A stretch of DNA of 64,000 nt from Hymenobacter lapidarius (GTDB lineage Bacteria > Bacteroidota > Bacteroidia > Cytophagales > Hymenobacteraceae): NCBI RefSeq assembly GCF_001816145.1, contig NZ_MDZB01000033.1:37608-101607 (forward strand). Direction: 5' to 3'. Below the pieces are notes generated by a model. That model worked only from the letters and a program-made list of their open reading frames with translations, had not been told where the DNA came from and did no database searches. Positions 37,723 to 45,542 of the stretch are shown one piece after another. Numbering within the stretch: position 1 is the stretch's first letter; every line of letters starts with the position of its first letter. A program made the translations under genes and the position numbers.

Positions 37723-38775
37723 TTACGCTGGCTGCGCAACCTGCTGCAGGGCGGCCTCCACGCGGGCCAGGCCGGCATCGTCCACGTCGAGGTGCGTCAC
37801 GAAGCGAATCCATTGCGGGCCGAAGCTGCTGGCCTTGATGCCCTGCTGCTCCAGCGCGGCCAGGAATTCGGCGGCGGGCTGGCTGTCGTGCAGCCGGAAG
37901 ATGACGAGGTTGGTTTCGGGGTTCAGCACGTCGCTCACGTAGGGCTGCTGGCGGAGCACTTCGGCCAGGCGCGCGGCGCGGCGGTGGTCGTCGGCTAGGC
38001 GCGCCACGTTGTTTTCCAGCGCGTAAATGCCGGCGGCGGCAAGGTAGCCGGCCTGCCGCATGCCGCCGCCCATCACCTTGCGGATGCGCTTGGTCTTCTG
38101 AATAAAAGCAGCCGAGCCCAGCAGCACCGAGCCCACCGGCGCCCCCAGGCCCTTGGAGAGGCACACCGAAATCGAATCGAAGAGCTGGCCGTAGTCCTCG
38201 CCGCGCTGGCCCGTGGCCACCAGGGCGTTGAACACCCGGGCGCCGTCCAAGTGCCGGGCCAGGCCGTGCCGCTGGGCTACGTCGCTGATGGCCGCCATGT
38301 CGTCCCAGCTGTAGCAGCTGCCGCCGCCGCGGTTGTGCGTGTTTTCCAGGCACACCAGGCGGGTGGTGGGGTAGTGGATGTTCTGGGGCCGGATGGCGGC
38401 TTCCACCTGCTCGGCCGTGAGGCGGCCGCGCTCGCCGACCAGCAGGGCCACCGAGGCGCTGGAGTGGAACGCGATGCCGCCCACTTCCCACAGGTACACG
38501 TGGGCCGTTTGCTCGCAAATTACCTCGCTCAGGGGCTCGGTGTGGGCCTTTATGGCAATTTGGTTGGTCATGGTGCCCGAGGGGCAAAACAAGCCGGCTT
38601 CGAGCCCAAAGCGGGCGGCGGTCATTTCTTCGAGGCGGCGCACGGTGAGGTCTTCTTCGTACACATCGTCGCCGACGGGCGCGGCCGACATGGCCGCGAG
38701 CATGGCCGGGGTGGGGCGCGTCACGGTATCGGAGCGCAGGTCAACGGGGGGCAGGGAAGTGATTTCGGCAGTCAT
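37723..38775 (-). CDS. low-specificity L-threonine aldolase
   Basis: 350 residues from ATG 38775. Fold-type I PLP enzyme that cleaves threonine to glycine and acetaldehyde. VDLRSDTVTRPTPAMLAAM opens the protein, FCPSGTMTNQIAI carries the PLP-phosphate site, CLENTHNRGGG and HLDGARVFNA follow, and K208 in SVCLSKGLGAPVGS forms the Schiff base. Could also act as beta-eliminating or serine hydroxymethyl enzyme, but the motif set is that of GLY1/LtaE. The IS element inserted just downstream of its stop codon. Confidence 0.92.
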   Translation of the reverse strand: MTAEITSLPPVDLRSDTVTRPTPAMLAAMSAAPVGDDVYEEDLTVRRLEEMTAARFGLEAGLFCPSGTMTNQIAIKAHTEPLSEVICEQTAHVYLWEVGGIAFHSSASVALLVGERGRLTAEQVEAAIRPQNIHYPTTRLVCLENTHNRGGGSCYSWDDMAAISDVAQRHGLARHLDGARVFNALVATGQRGEDYGQLFDSISVCLSKGLGAPVGSVLLGSAAFIQKTKRIRKVMGGGMRQAGYLAAAGIYALENNVARLADDHRRAARLAEVLRQQPYVSDVLNPETNLVIFRLHDSQPAAEFLAALEQQGIKASSFGPQWIRFVTHLDVDDAGLARVEAALQQVAQPA

Positions 38776-38931
38776 GAGGCAAGAAAACGGACGGAATGCA
38801 AAAGGAGGAAAGCGGGCCACAGCTTCCAGCCGCTGCAGCAGGAAGCCGGCAGCCCGACAAAAGTAGCGCCCGAAGCTGCCCCGTGGCTACTACCTCAAAT
38901 ACGCAGTAATTCAGCAAAATGCCTCATGGGC

Positions 38932-38962
38932 TTGCACTTTCAAAATGAAAGCCTTACTTTTG
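38932..38962 (+). promoter_or_regulatory. promoter of the basic-protein gene
   Basis: TTG at 38932-38934, 20 bases, TACTTTTG at 38955-38962; the start codon follows after 43 bases. Confidence 0.65.
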
Positions 38963-39005
38963 CCCTCCGTTTCGTAAGCCCCAAGACTCTAACTAATCCG
39001 GCACC

Positions 39006-39281
39006 ATGTCCGTTACCCGCCTCAAGCGCAAGCACCGCAAAAACATTGCCCGTGCCAACAACAAAAAGCACATCATCAAGGAGCTGCTCCGCACGCCCGT
39101 TCTGAAAAACGTTGATTTGGAAGAACTGAAGTCGCGCTTCACCACCAACGGTGGCGTTTCGGACTCCGCAGCTGCTCCCAAAACCGCTGCCAAAGCGAAG
39201 AAAGAAACGGCTGCCGACACCCCTGCCGCTTCCGACACCGCCGAAGCCCAGCCCGTGAAAGAAAACGGCCAGGAAGGCTAG
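39006..39281 (+). CDS. small basic protein, unknown function
   Basis: 91 residues. The first 30 are very basic (SVTRLKRKHRKNIARANNKK), the middle is a short helix (HIIKELLRTPVLKNVDLEEL), and the last 45 are Ala/Lys/Asp low complexity. This resembles nucleic-acid-binding tails of Bacteroidota ribosome-associated or chromatin-like proteins, but no family was recognised. Good promoter and likely terminator flank it, so it is expressed as a single gene. Confidence 0.7.
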   Translation: MSVTRLKRKHRKNIARANNKKHIIKELLRTPVLKNVDLEELKSRFTTNGGVSDSAAAPKTAAKAKKETAADTPAASDTAEAQPVKENGQEG

Positions 39282-39372
39282 TCCCCCAAGCCCAAAATCG
39301 CGCTTTACATAAGCCCGTTGCCGCAAGCTGCTTACTCATTTTAGCAGCCCGCGTCAAAAGCATACAACTGCG

Positions 39373-39415
39373 ACAAGCCCCGTTACCTGTGATGCAGGCA
39401 GCGGGGCTTGTTGTC
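39373..39415 (+). terminator. likely terminator after the basic-protein gene
   Basis: ACAAGCCCCG (39373-39382) with CGGGGCTTGT (39402-39411), followed by TGTCTTTGTT; an inner ACCTG/CAGGC stem narrows the loop. Confidence 0.55.
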
Positions 39416-39496
39416 TTTGTTAGAGTGGGAGTAGAGGGTTGACTGGTTGCGTCTCTACCCCCCCCTATACTAACCTGCAAGCTCCCTAGTGTACCC

Positions 39497-40000
39497 TTAG
39501 CTGGCCCGCGGCCCCAGCTCTACGGCTTGCATGTCCACCACTTTCCCCGCCTCGATGCCAAACCGCAGCAAGGTGCGCACCTTATGAAAGCCGTGCCGGC
39601 CAGCCGCGCCGGGGTTCAGGTGCAGCAGGCCCAGGGGCTTGTCCGGCATCACGCGCAAAATGTGGGAGTGGCCCGTGATGAACAGGCCCGGCCGGCTGGC
39701 GGCCAGCAACGGCCGGGCGGCCGGCGCGTAGTGCCCGGGGTAGCCGCCAATGTGGGTGATGAGCACCCGCAGCCCGTCAATTTCGAAATTCTGCACCAAA
39801 GGTTGGGTCCTGCGCACGTCCGTACCGTCGATATTGCCGTACACGCCCCGAAACCTTGGCGCCAACGCCTGCAACTCGTCCACCACGCGGGTATCGCCGA
39901 AGTCACCGGCGTGCCATATTTCGTCGCAATCGCGCAAATGGTGCGCAATCCGCTCGTCGAAGTAGCTGTGGGTGTCGGAAAGCAGGCCAATGCGCGTCAT
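39497..40000 (-). CDS. metallophosphoesterase, YfcE/MJ0936 family
   Basis: 167 residues. All metal-binding motifs are present: LLSDTHSY (D8, H10), HAGDFGD, GNIDG, THIGGYPG, and TGHSHI. The family hydrolyses phosphodiesters (and in YfcE phosphodiester model substrates) with two Mn/Fe ions. Physiological substrate unknown. CATCTTTG ends four bases before ATG on the minus strand, one of the near-start boxes described for the window. Confidence 0.9.
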   Translation of the reverse strand: MTRIGLLSDTHSYFDERIAHHLRDCDEIWHAGDFGDTRVVDELQALAPRFRGVYGNIDGTDVRRTQPLVQNFEIDGLRVLITHIGGYPGHYAPAARPLLAASRPGLFITGHSHILRVMPDKPLGLLHLNPGAAGRHGFHKVRTLLRFGIEAGKVVDMQAVELGPRAS

Positions 40001-40004
40001 GCTG

Positions 40005-40012
40005 CAAAGATG
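40005..40012 (-). promoter_or_regulatory. -7-like box CATCTTTG, four bases before the phosphoesterase start
   Basis: First base differs from the TAnnTTTG consensus. No -33 at the right spacing, so confidence is low on its own. Confidence 0.35.
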
Positions 40013-40136
40013 CGGCCGGCCGGCAAATCGGTGCGCTCCCGTATCTTGCAGCCGCTGCCCGGAGCTAGTTTTTTCTTACATTTCTGACCCCGGCTCCCTC
40101 GCTGCCCGTCATCATCTTCTCAATTCGATACTTCCG

Positions 40137-40841
40137 ATGAATATTTTCATCAACGACATTCCGCTGGTCATCAAAAAGCTCAGCGAAAAGGTGTACAAGC
40201 ACAAATTCGACCTGATTTTGAATCCCGACGATGACTTTACATCCAAGGACCTGGTGGGCGATGTGCTGGTACGCGACGCCGGGCCGCTGTTCATCGACCG
40301 CCTGCTGCGCCTGATGGAGGTGAAAAAGATGAAGAAGCTGAAGTCGCTGACCATGCTGGTCAAAAAGAAAAAATACATCACCCTGCACTTCAAGGACCAG
40401 TTCAAAATCGCCAAAGCCGGCGGCGGACTGGTGGTAAAAGGCGACCAGGTGCTGATGATTTACCGCCTCGGCAAGTGGGACCTGCCCAAGGGCAAGCTCA
40501 AGAGCGACGAGGACCAGGCCGCCGGTGCCCTGCGCGAGGTGGAAGAGGAAACAAACATCAAGCTGGAGATGGGCGAAGAGCTGCCCAGCACCTGGCACAG
40601 TTACGCCTACAAAGGCAACAAAATGCTGAAAAAAACCAGCTGGTACCTCATGAAGTGCGTAGATGATTCGCTGATGAAGCCCCAGACCGAGGAGTACATC
40701 GAAGAAGTGCGGTGGATGTCGCCGCAGGAGGCCCTGGCCAAACTCGAAGATTCCTACGCTTCCATTGCGCTGGTGGTGAGGCATTACCTCAACAACATGG
40801 CCGGGCAGCCCGCCAAGGTGACGCCCGCCGCCGGCAAGTAA
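40137..40841 (+). CDS. NUDIX hydrolase with N-terminal extension
   Basis: 234 residues from ATG 40137. The Nudix box G-x5-E-x7-REVEEE-x-N lies at about 117-139 (KGKLKSDEDQAAGAL then REVEEETNI); the usual Gly near its end is Asn. An N-terminal part of about 90 residues (INDIPLVIKKLSEKVYKHKF, LVKKKKYITLHFK) precedes it and is not part of the Nudix fold. Pyrophosphate of nucleotides or capped RNA is the typical substrate; not assignable here. Confidence 0.85.
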   Translation: MNIFINDIPLVIKKLSEKVYKHKFDLILNPDDDFTSKDLVGDVLVRDAGPLFIDRLLRLMEVKKMKKLKSLTMLVKKKKYITLHFKDQFKIAKAGGGLVVKGDQVLMIYRLGKWDLPKGKLKSDEDQAAGALREVEEETNIKLEMGEELPSTWHSYAYKGNKMLKKTSWYLMKCVDDSLMKPQTEEYIEEVRWMSPQEALAKLEDSYASIALVVRHYLNNMAGQPAKVTPAAGK

Positions 40842-40888
40842 GTCGGCGTCGGGCCAGCCCATCGGAAAATAGCTTTATATTGCGGTCT

Positions 40889-41374
40889 ATGCGACTAGCT
40901 GTACTGCTTTTTCTGGCCGGTGCTTTGGGTGCTGCGGCTTGTTCCGGCACGCACGAGCCCCTGCAAGACCAAGCCGTGAGTGCCGTGCCGCAGCCCGCGA
41001 GCGATGCCTCCGGCCTGTGCGTGCCCGAGCTGCTCAGCCTTGATATCGACGAGCTGAGCCAGCAGCTGGGGCCGGCCTTGCCACTGCCCTCCGGCTTTGC
41101 CGACCCAATTCTGGCCCCGGTGATTCAGCGCACCGAGCAACTCGATTCGAGCATGCTGTTCCGGCGCCGGGGGCTGGCCATTGTGGCTTCGTACGACTAC
41201 CGCTCGCGGCAGGTGAGTAACTTGCTGCTGGTGGGCAGCAATGAAACCGAGCTCATGAGCCGGGCGCAGCTGCAGCTCGGGGCCGACAGCTACCTGGTGC
41301 TGCCCGTGTTCAAGGAGCGCCCCGTGAATGAGCTACTGGGCCTGCGGGTGCTGGCCATGAGTCTGAACCAGTAG
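40889..41374 (+). CDS. lipoprotein of unknown function
   Basis: 161 residues from ATG 40889. Lipobox GAAAC gives a lipidated Cys18 (MRLAVLLFLAGALGAAACSG). The mature protein contains CVPELLSLDIDELSQQLG, then GSNETELMSRAQLQLG and VLPVFKERPVNELLGL. No family recognised. A TATATTGC box lies five bases before the start. It lies 47 bases after the NUDIX gene and converges with coaD. Confidence 0.7.
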   Translation: MRLAVLLFLAGALGAAACSGTHEPLQDQAVSAVPQPASDASGLCVPELLSLDIDELSQQLGPALPLPSGFADPILAPVIQRTEQLDSSMLFRRRGLAIVASYDYRSRQVSNLLLVGSNETELMSRAQLQLGADSYLVLPVFKERPVNELLGLRVLAMSLNQ

Positions 41375-41392
41375 CGTCCCCCCGTGCGGCGA

Positions 41393-41866
41393 TTAGCCCA
41401 GCTCCGCCACGGGCGGCAGCGAAAAGGGCAGAAAGGCATCCACGTTGCCGCCGTAGCGGTGAATGTCCCGGATAATGGTGCTGCTCACGGCACCCAGGGT
41501 AGGCGAGGTTAGTAAAAACACAGTTTCCAGCTCGGTATTTACGTGTTGGTTGCCGTAGGCAATGGGCATTTCGTACTCGAAGTCCAGGCTGTTGCGCAGG
41601 CCGCGCAGCAGGTAGCGGGCACCCACTTCCCGCGCAAACTCTGCCGTGAGGCCCTTGAAGGTGCGAACCGTCACGCGGGGCTCGTCGGCAAACACGGCGG
41701 CTATCAGGGCCTGCATGCGCTCCACAGGCAGGTAGCGCTGCTTGCTGCTGTTGGTGCCAATGGCGATAATAACCTCGTCGAACAGCGCCGCCCCCCGCCG
41801 CACAACATCCAGATGGCCGTTGGTGAAAGGGTCGAACGAGCCGGGAAAAAGGGCAATACGGGCCAT
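41393..41866 (-). CDS. coaD: pantetheine-phosphate adenylyltransferase
   Basis: 157 residues, standard length. It transfers AMP to 4'-phosphopantetheine in CoA synthesis. FPGSFDPFTNGHLDVVRR carries the nucleotidyltransferase TxGH motif, YLLRGLRNSLDFEYEMPIA the substrate site, and SPTLGAVSSTIIRDI the second phosphate site (SSTxxR). It follows DUF3822 on the same strand, an arrangement widespread in Bacteroidota. Confidence 0.96.
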   Translation of the reverse strand: MARIALFPGSFDPFTNGHLDVVRRGAALFDEVIIAIGTNSSKQRYLPVERMQALIAAVFADEPRVTVRTFKGLTAEFAREVGARYLLRGLRNSLDFEYEMPIAYGNQHVNTELETVFLLTSPTLGAVSSTIIRDIHRYGGNVDAFLPFSLPPVAELG

Positions 41867-41955
41867 TTTGATTAATGAAAGGAAGGGGAAGGATACCAGC
41901 TATCGGGCATTTGACCCTGCTGGCAGCAGTTAGGCAGTCGTTCAACGGTAAACGG

Positions 41956-42017
41956 GTTATCAGGTGCTCATTGTCAGATACCTGCATACTGAGAACTGAC
42001 AGCGAGCACCTGACAAC
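41956..42017. repeat. inverted repeat of the GTTAG/GTTATCAG family, copy 4
   Basis: 41956-41977 (GTTATCAGGTGCTCATTGTC...) and 41996-42017 are reverse complements over 22 bases with two mismatches, around an 18-base loop. The right arm touches the DUF3822 stop codon. Confidence 0.7.
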
Positions 42018-42884
42018 TCAAGCAAAGTGCAGGCTGAACAGGTCAAAGTAGCGGTACTCAAACACGTCGTTGAGGCGGTAGCTGTACTGCACATTGCCGG
42101 GGCGGGCGCCAAACTTCACATTGCGTACGTAGGTGCGTAGCAGGCTGAATACCGCCGAATCGGGCGTGAATTCGCCCCACACGGTTACGTCGTCCTGGTC
42201 CGGGTCGAGGCCAAGTTCCTGCATCACCAGGATGGTGTAGTACACCACGTCTTCGGCAGTGCTGCACGGAAACACATTGCAGTATTCCAGGTGCTGGCCC
42301 AGCACCACCAGGGTTAGTTCCTGCTGGCCGGGGTTGAGGTAGAGGCGGCGGGGGGCGGCCGCGCCGCGCTGGTGCACCAGGCCGGCCAGCAGGGCGCTGG
42401 TGTGGTGCAGCAGGCGGCCGGTGGCCCCGTGCGTGGCCACCAGCCAGTTGGCCAGGGCAGCATCGGCGGCAAAAACGTTTACCAGCTCCTGGCCGGGGTG
42501 CGTGGTGTGGCGAATGGTTTCGGCGGGAGTGGGGGTGTGGTGCAGGCGCAGGGCCGCGGCCTCGTCGCCGGGCCGGAACAGGGAGGCCGGCAGCAGCGTA
42601 AACGCCCGGCCGGTCACGGCCAGCCGCACCGCATTCCACCCGCGCAGGGCCAGGAAGTCGTGCTGAGCGGCCAGCGTCGGCACGCCCCCCGCCCCGAGGA
42701 TGTACTCTTCAAGGGCCACGAATTTCTGGCGTTCCACGTCGACAGCGGCCAGGTACAGGCGCGTGGGGCCAGCCAGCAGGTACAGGTTGTAAGCGGCGGG
42801 GTTGGCAGGGTCAAACGTCTCGTCGCGCAAGCGCAGCAAGGACGTGGGCGCGGCTGTGGGTGCAGAAGAAGCGGAAGCAGGCAC
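42018..42884 (-). CDS. DUF3822 family protein
   Basis: 288 residues, ASKHA-like fold without recognised nucleotide motifs. Shown by the LYLLAGPTRLYLAAVDVERQKFVALEEY start, GWNAVRLAVTGRAFTLLPASLF, and YNVFPCSTAEDVVYYTILVMQ-like C-terminal half (EYCNVFPCSTAEDVVYYTIL). Bacteroidota genomes place this family between rsmD and coaD; coaD is in place, but rsmD is missing upstream here and the 242-base gap to the next gene holds nothing recognisable. Role unknown. Confidence 0.8.
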   Translation of the reverse strand: MPASASSAPTAAPTSLLRLRDETFDPANPAAYNLYLLAGPTRLYLAAVDVERQKFVALEEYILGAGGVPTLAAQHDFLALRGWNAVRLAVTGRAFTLLPASLFRPGDEAAALRLHHTPTPAETIRHTTHPGQELVNVFAADAALANWLVATHGATGRLLHHTSALLAGLVHQRGAAAPRRLYLNPGQQELTLVVLGQHLEYCNVFPCSTAEDVVYYTILVMQELGLDPDQDDVTVWGEFTPDSAVFSLLRTYVRNVKFGARPGNVQYSYRLNDVFEYRYFDLFSLHFA

Positions 42885-43126
42885 GTATCGAAGCTAAACA
42901 GGCCCAACGGGCGGGGCTAAAGATAATGCTTCACCGCAGGAGGACCGCCGCCGCCGGCCCAAAGAAGCAACGAACGGACCGGAAAGCTCCGGTTAATCGG
43001 GGCAATCAGCACGCGGCAGAGCCGACTTGGTTTGCTTTTTGGGGCTAAATGGCCACCGGCGTACAATTTCCAGCGGCGCGGGTATCCGGCCGCAACTCTC
43101 GGCAGCTTCACCCCATTTCCTGTGGC

Positions 43127-43639
43127 TTAAACGAACAGGGTTTGGGGCACGAAGATGTCGTCGGGGCTCAACACCATGCGCAACACGGGGTGCACCTGCT
43201 CGTGCGGAACGTGCAGCAGCTGCCGCGGCGTGAGCCAGGCCAGCTCGGTGAGGAGCTGCCGATTGGGGGCGTGCTCGGGGTCGTGGCCCAGGCGGGGCTG
43301 CTCGTCGGCATCGTTCAGCACTTCAAAGAATAGCTCAAGCGCCTGCAGCTTGCCCGTGCTGAACTCGTGCAGGTGGAGAAACCGGCCTACGCGCACGGTC
43401 AAGCCGGTTTCTTCTTTAAACTCCCGCACCAACGCCGTGCGAATGCTTTCGCCAAACTGCCAGCCGCCCCCGGGCGGCGACCAGAACGGCGCTTCTTTGG
43501 GCAGCAGGCCGCGGTGCGCGGCCAGCAAAATGCCGCCATCGCGCAGCAGCAGCCCGCCCACGCGCACCCGCACCTTGCCGGAATAGGCATCGAGCAGGGA
43601 TTCGGGAGAGAGAAAGGTAGCGTCGGGCGAGAGGGACAT
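43127..43639 (-). CDS. NUDIX hydrolase
   Basis: 170 residues from ATG 43639 (MSLSPDATFLSPESLLDAYSG); the frame upstream is GC-rich filler. Complete Nudix box: GGGWQFGESIRTAL followed by REFKEETGL. VRVGGLLLRDGGILLAAHRG precedes it as strand 1 of the fold. Similar proteins hydrolyse nucleoside diphosphate derivatives (MutT-like). The gene is unrelated to the other NUDIX gene at 40137. Confidence 0.88.
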   Translation of the reverse strand: MSLSPDATFLSPESLLDAYSGKVRVRVGGLLLRDGGILLAAHRGLLPKEAPFWSPPGGGWQFGESIRTALVREFKEETGLTVRVGRFLHLHEFSTGKLQALELFFEVLNDADEQPRLGHDPEHAPNRQLLTELAWLTPRQLLHVPHEQVHPVLRMVLSPDDIFVPQTLFV

Positions 43640-43740
43640 AGCGGCAGCGGCGGCCCTTCTATAAGTTGAGGTGCGGCGGTAGGCTAACGCCCGGCCCGGC
43701 ACATTGTTTTTGCCCGGTGGCAAAAAACTGCCTGTCCACC

Positions 43741-44327
43741 CTACACGGCGTGGCGGCGCCGGGCCAGCCACCGGCGCAACCTGCTGAGGATGAATACCAG
43801 CAGCGCCACCACAAAGCCGGCCGCAACCACGGGCAGCAGCAGCGTGAGCGCCACGCCGCCCACCGCCAGCGAGTTTTCGACCGTGGCCAGAATGGGATTG
43901 GCAATGCCCCCGGTGGCGGCGTGGAGGCCCCACGGAGCAGCGCCGTGCCCGTTTGCACCAGTCCGGCCGTGCCGCCCCCCACCAGGATGCCCAGCGTCCA
44001 GCGCAGCGTGGGGTCGAGGTGGGGCAGGGCCGAGGTCATGAGAATGGTGCCCGCCACAAAGGAGGCCGGGGTGGTGAGGGTGTCGAGAAAATGGTCGACG
44101 ATGGGGACGTAGTAGCCGGCTATTTCCAGCACCGTGGCGGTGGCCAGGGTGAGCAGAGCCGTCCAGGTGCCCAGCCAGGCAAAGCCGGCGGCCGGCGTCA
44201 GGTAGCCGAAATGGTAGGCGGCACTCGCCGCCAGCAGGGGCACAAACACCCGGAAGCCGCTGCACGCCGCCAGGCCCAGGCCCAGCGCGCCCGCCACGAA
44301 ATACGCCATGTTCGGCAACGTTTCCAT
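43741..44327 (-). pseudogene. DUF4126 membrane protein, broken by a one-base frameshift
   Basis: The frame from ATG 44327 gives MAYFVAGALGLGLAACSGF, FVPLLAASAAYHFG, FLDTLTTPASFVAGTIL, GGGTAGLVQTGTALLRGAST, which is the DUF4126 family (six helices). Near 43918-43922 it then leaves the family; the next frame continues exactly as expected (TGGIANPILATVENSLAVGG, LTLLLPVVAAGFVVALLVFI) and stops at 43741. One G is missing from a GC-rich word. Either a recent pseudogene or a sequencing error. Confidence 0.8.
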
Positions 44328-44543
44328 AGGATTTGAAAAGCGTAATGTGAAGCAAAAGGCCCCGTGCCGGCAAGCAAGCCAGTACCTTTGCGGTGTCAGC
44401 CGGGCAAGTACCCTGCGAGGCCGGAAAGCTCATTTGGAGGTATTCAGCGGTTCTAAGGACTGGTCGTAAGTAATAGGCAGTACAAAGCCCGGCCCAGGAC
44501 CCCTTCATCTGCCGTACCCCTTAAGCAAACATAAACGTTTTCA

Positions 44544-44999
44544 GTGTCAACTACTCAGCCTACCCACTCGCCAGCCCCTGCTGCCGATACTCCCGAAGAA
44601 CTCGAAGCCCGCATTCGGCGCAAGCTCACGCGGCAGCGGTTCATGCACCTCATCGGGGCCGATTTGACCGTCATCACGCCCGGCCGCGTGGAGGCGGAGC
44701 TCATTATGGGCGAGCAGCACCAGCAGCAGCGCGGCTTCGCGCACGGCGGCCTTATTGCTACCCTGGCCGATTTGGTGGCCGGTTTTGCCGGCGTCACGCT
44801 CATTCCGGACAACTACGGGCTGGTCACCTCCGATTTGAAAATCTCCTACCTGCATCCGGGCATCGGGCAGAAGCTAAAAGCCATTGGCTGGGTGCTGAAA
44901 GCCGGGCGGCGCCTGCAGTTCTGCGAAGCCGAGGTGTGGTGCGACGACCTGCTTATTGCCAAAGCCAGCGCCACCATGGCCGTGATTGAGCCTGCTTAG
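44544..44999 (+). CDS. PaaI-type hotdog thioesterase
   Basis: 151 residues from GTG. The hotdog core has MHLIGADLTVITPGRVEAEL, RGFAHGGLIATLADLVAGFA (HGG with the following Asp as likely base), and LVTSDLKISYLHPG. Thioesterases of this family release CoA from small acyl-CoAs; it is distinct from MenI at 3374. It opens an operon: ten bases to the next gene and five to the helicase. A TACCTTTG at 44383-44390 may be its promoter, leaving a leader of about 150 bases. Confidence 0.8.
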   Translation: MSTTQPTHSPAPAADTPEELEARIRRKLTRQRFMHLIGADLTVITPGRVEAELIMGEQHQQQRGFAHGGLIATLADLVAGFAGVTLIPDNYGLVTSDLKISYLHPGIGQKLKAIGWVLKAGRRLQFCEAEVWCDDLLIAKASATMAVIEPA

Positions 45000-45009
45000 T
45001 ATATGTCCT

Positions 45010-45537
45010 ATGCGAGGTTTGAAACTACAAAGGCTGTTACTGATTGGACTAATGCTCCAGACGGCTTGCCAACAAAGCGAGCAAGCAACGGACCTTCGCA
45101 AGAGTCAGCTTGCTAGTCCCACTGAACAGTACATCGAAGCTCAACGAACCGATACTGACGTGTTAACGGAATCCACAATAAAAAAACTTGTTTTAGGCCC
45201 TTCGCTGCACCACTGGGAAAAGCTTGATTCCCTTGCCTGCTTGACCGGTGGGGAAAGCACTGGGAATATGGGCCTGGCTACGGTCAAACTTTGGGAGCTT
45301 CAGTTCCAATCCTTTGTCACTTACCTAACGCAACACCCTAAAAGCTGTTTACGGCAGAGTTTAGTTTGGGGAATGAGTGAGGAACAGTCGGTGTTAAAAG
45401 GCACTGCAAGAGCAGTTGCACTGGCCGCGTTTAAGAAAGAAGTCAGCCAGCGTGCTGCCATGGCAGGCCTTACGCAAGCAGAGCAGCAATACTGCAAATT
45501 GATAATGGCTGATGTCAAGCCAGAGTTATACGACTAA
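45010..45537 (+). CDS. lipoprotein of unknown function, low G+C
   Basis: 175 residues from ATG 45010; a TTG 8 codons earlier is possible but would run into the preceding gene. Lipobox LQTAC gives Cys20. The mature part has HHWEKLDSLACLTGGESTG, FQSFVTYLTQHPKSCLRQSL and TQAEQQYCKLIMADVKPELYD, with no family I recognise. Codon use is distinctly more A+T-rich than the thioesterase before it and the helicase after it, a sign of insertion into the operon. Confidence 0.65.
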   Translation: MRGLKLQRLLLIGLMLQTACQQSEQATDLRKSQLASPTEQYIEAQRTDTDVLTESTIKKLVLGPSLHHWEKLDSLACLTGGESTGNMGLATVKLWELQFQSFVTYLTQHPKSCLRQSLVWGMSEEQSVLKGTARAVALAAFKKEVSQRAAMAGLTQAEQQYCKLIMADVKPELYD

Positions 45538-45542
45538 GCCAA

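Noticed and set aside
44391..44543. Possible riboswitch in the thioesterase leader
   Set aside because: Leader of 150 bases after a -7-like box, but no conserved core of a known riboswitch could be traced by eye.
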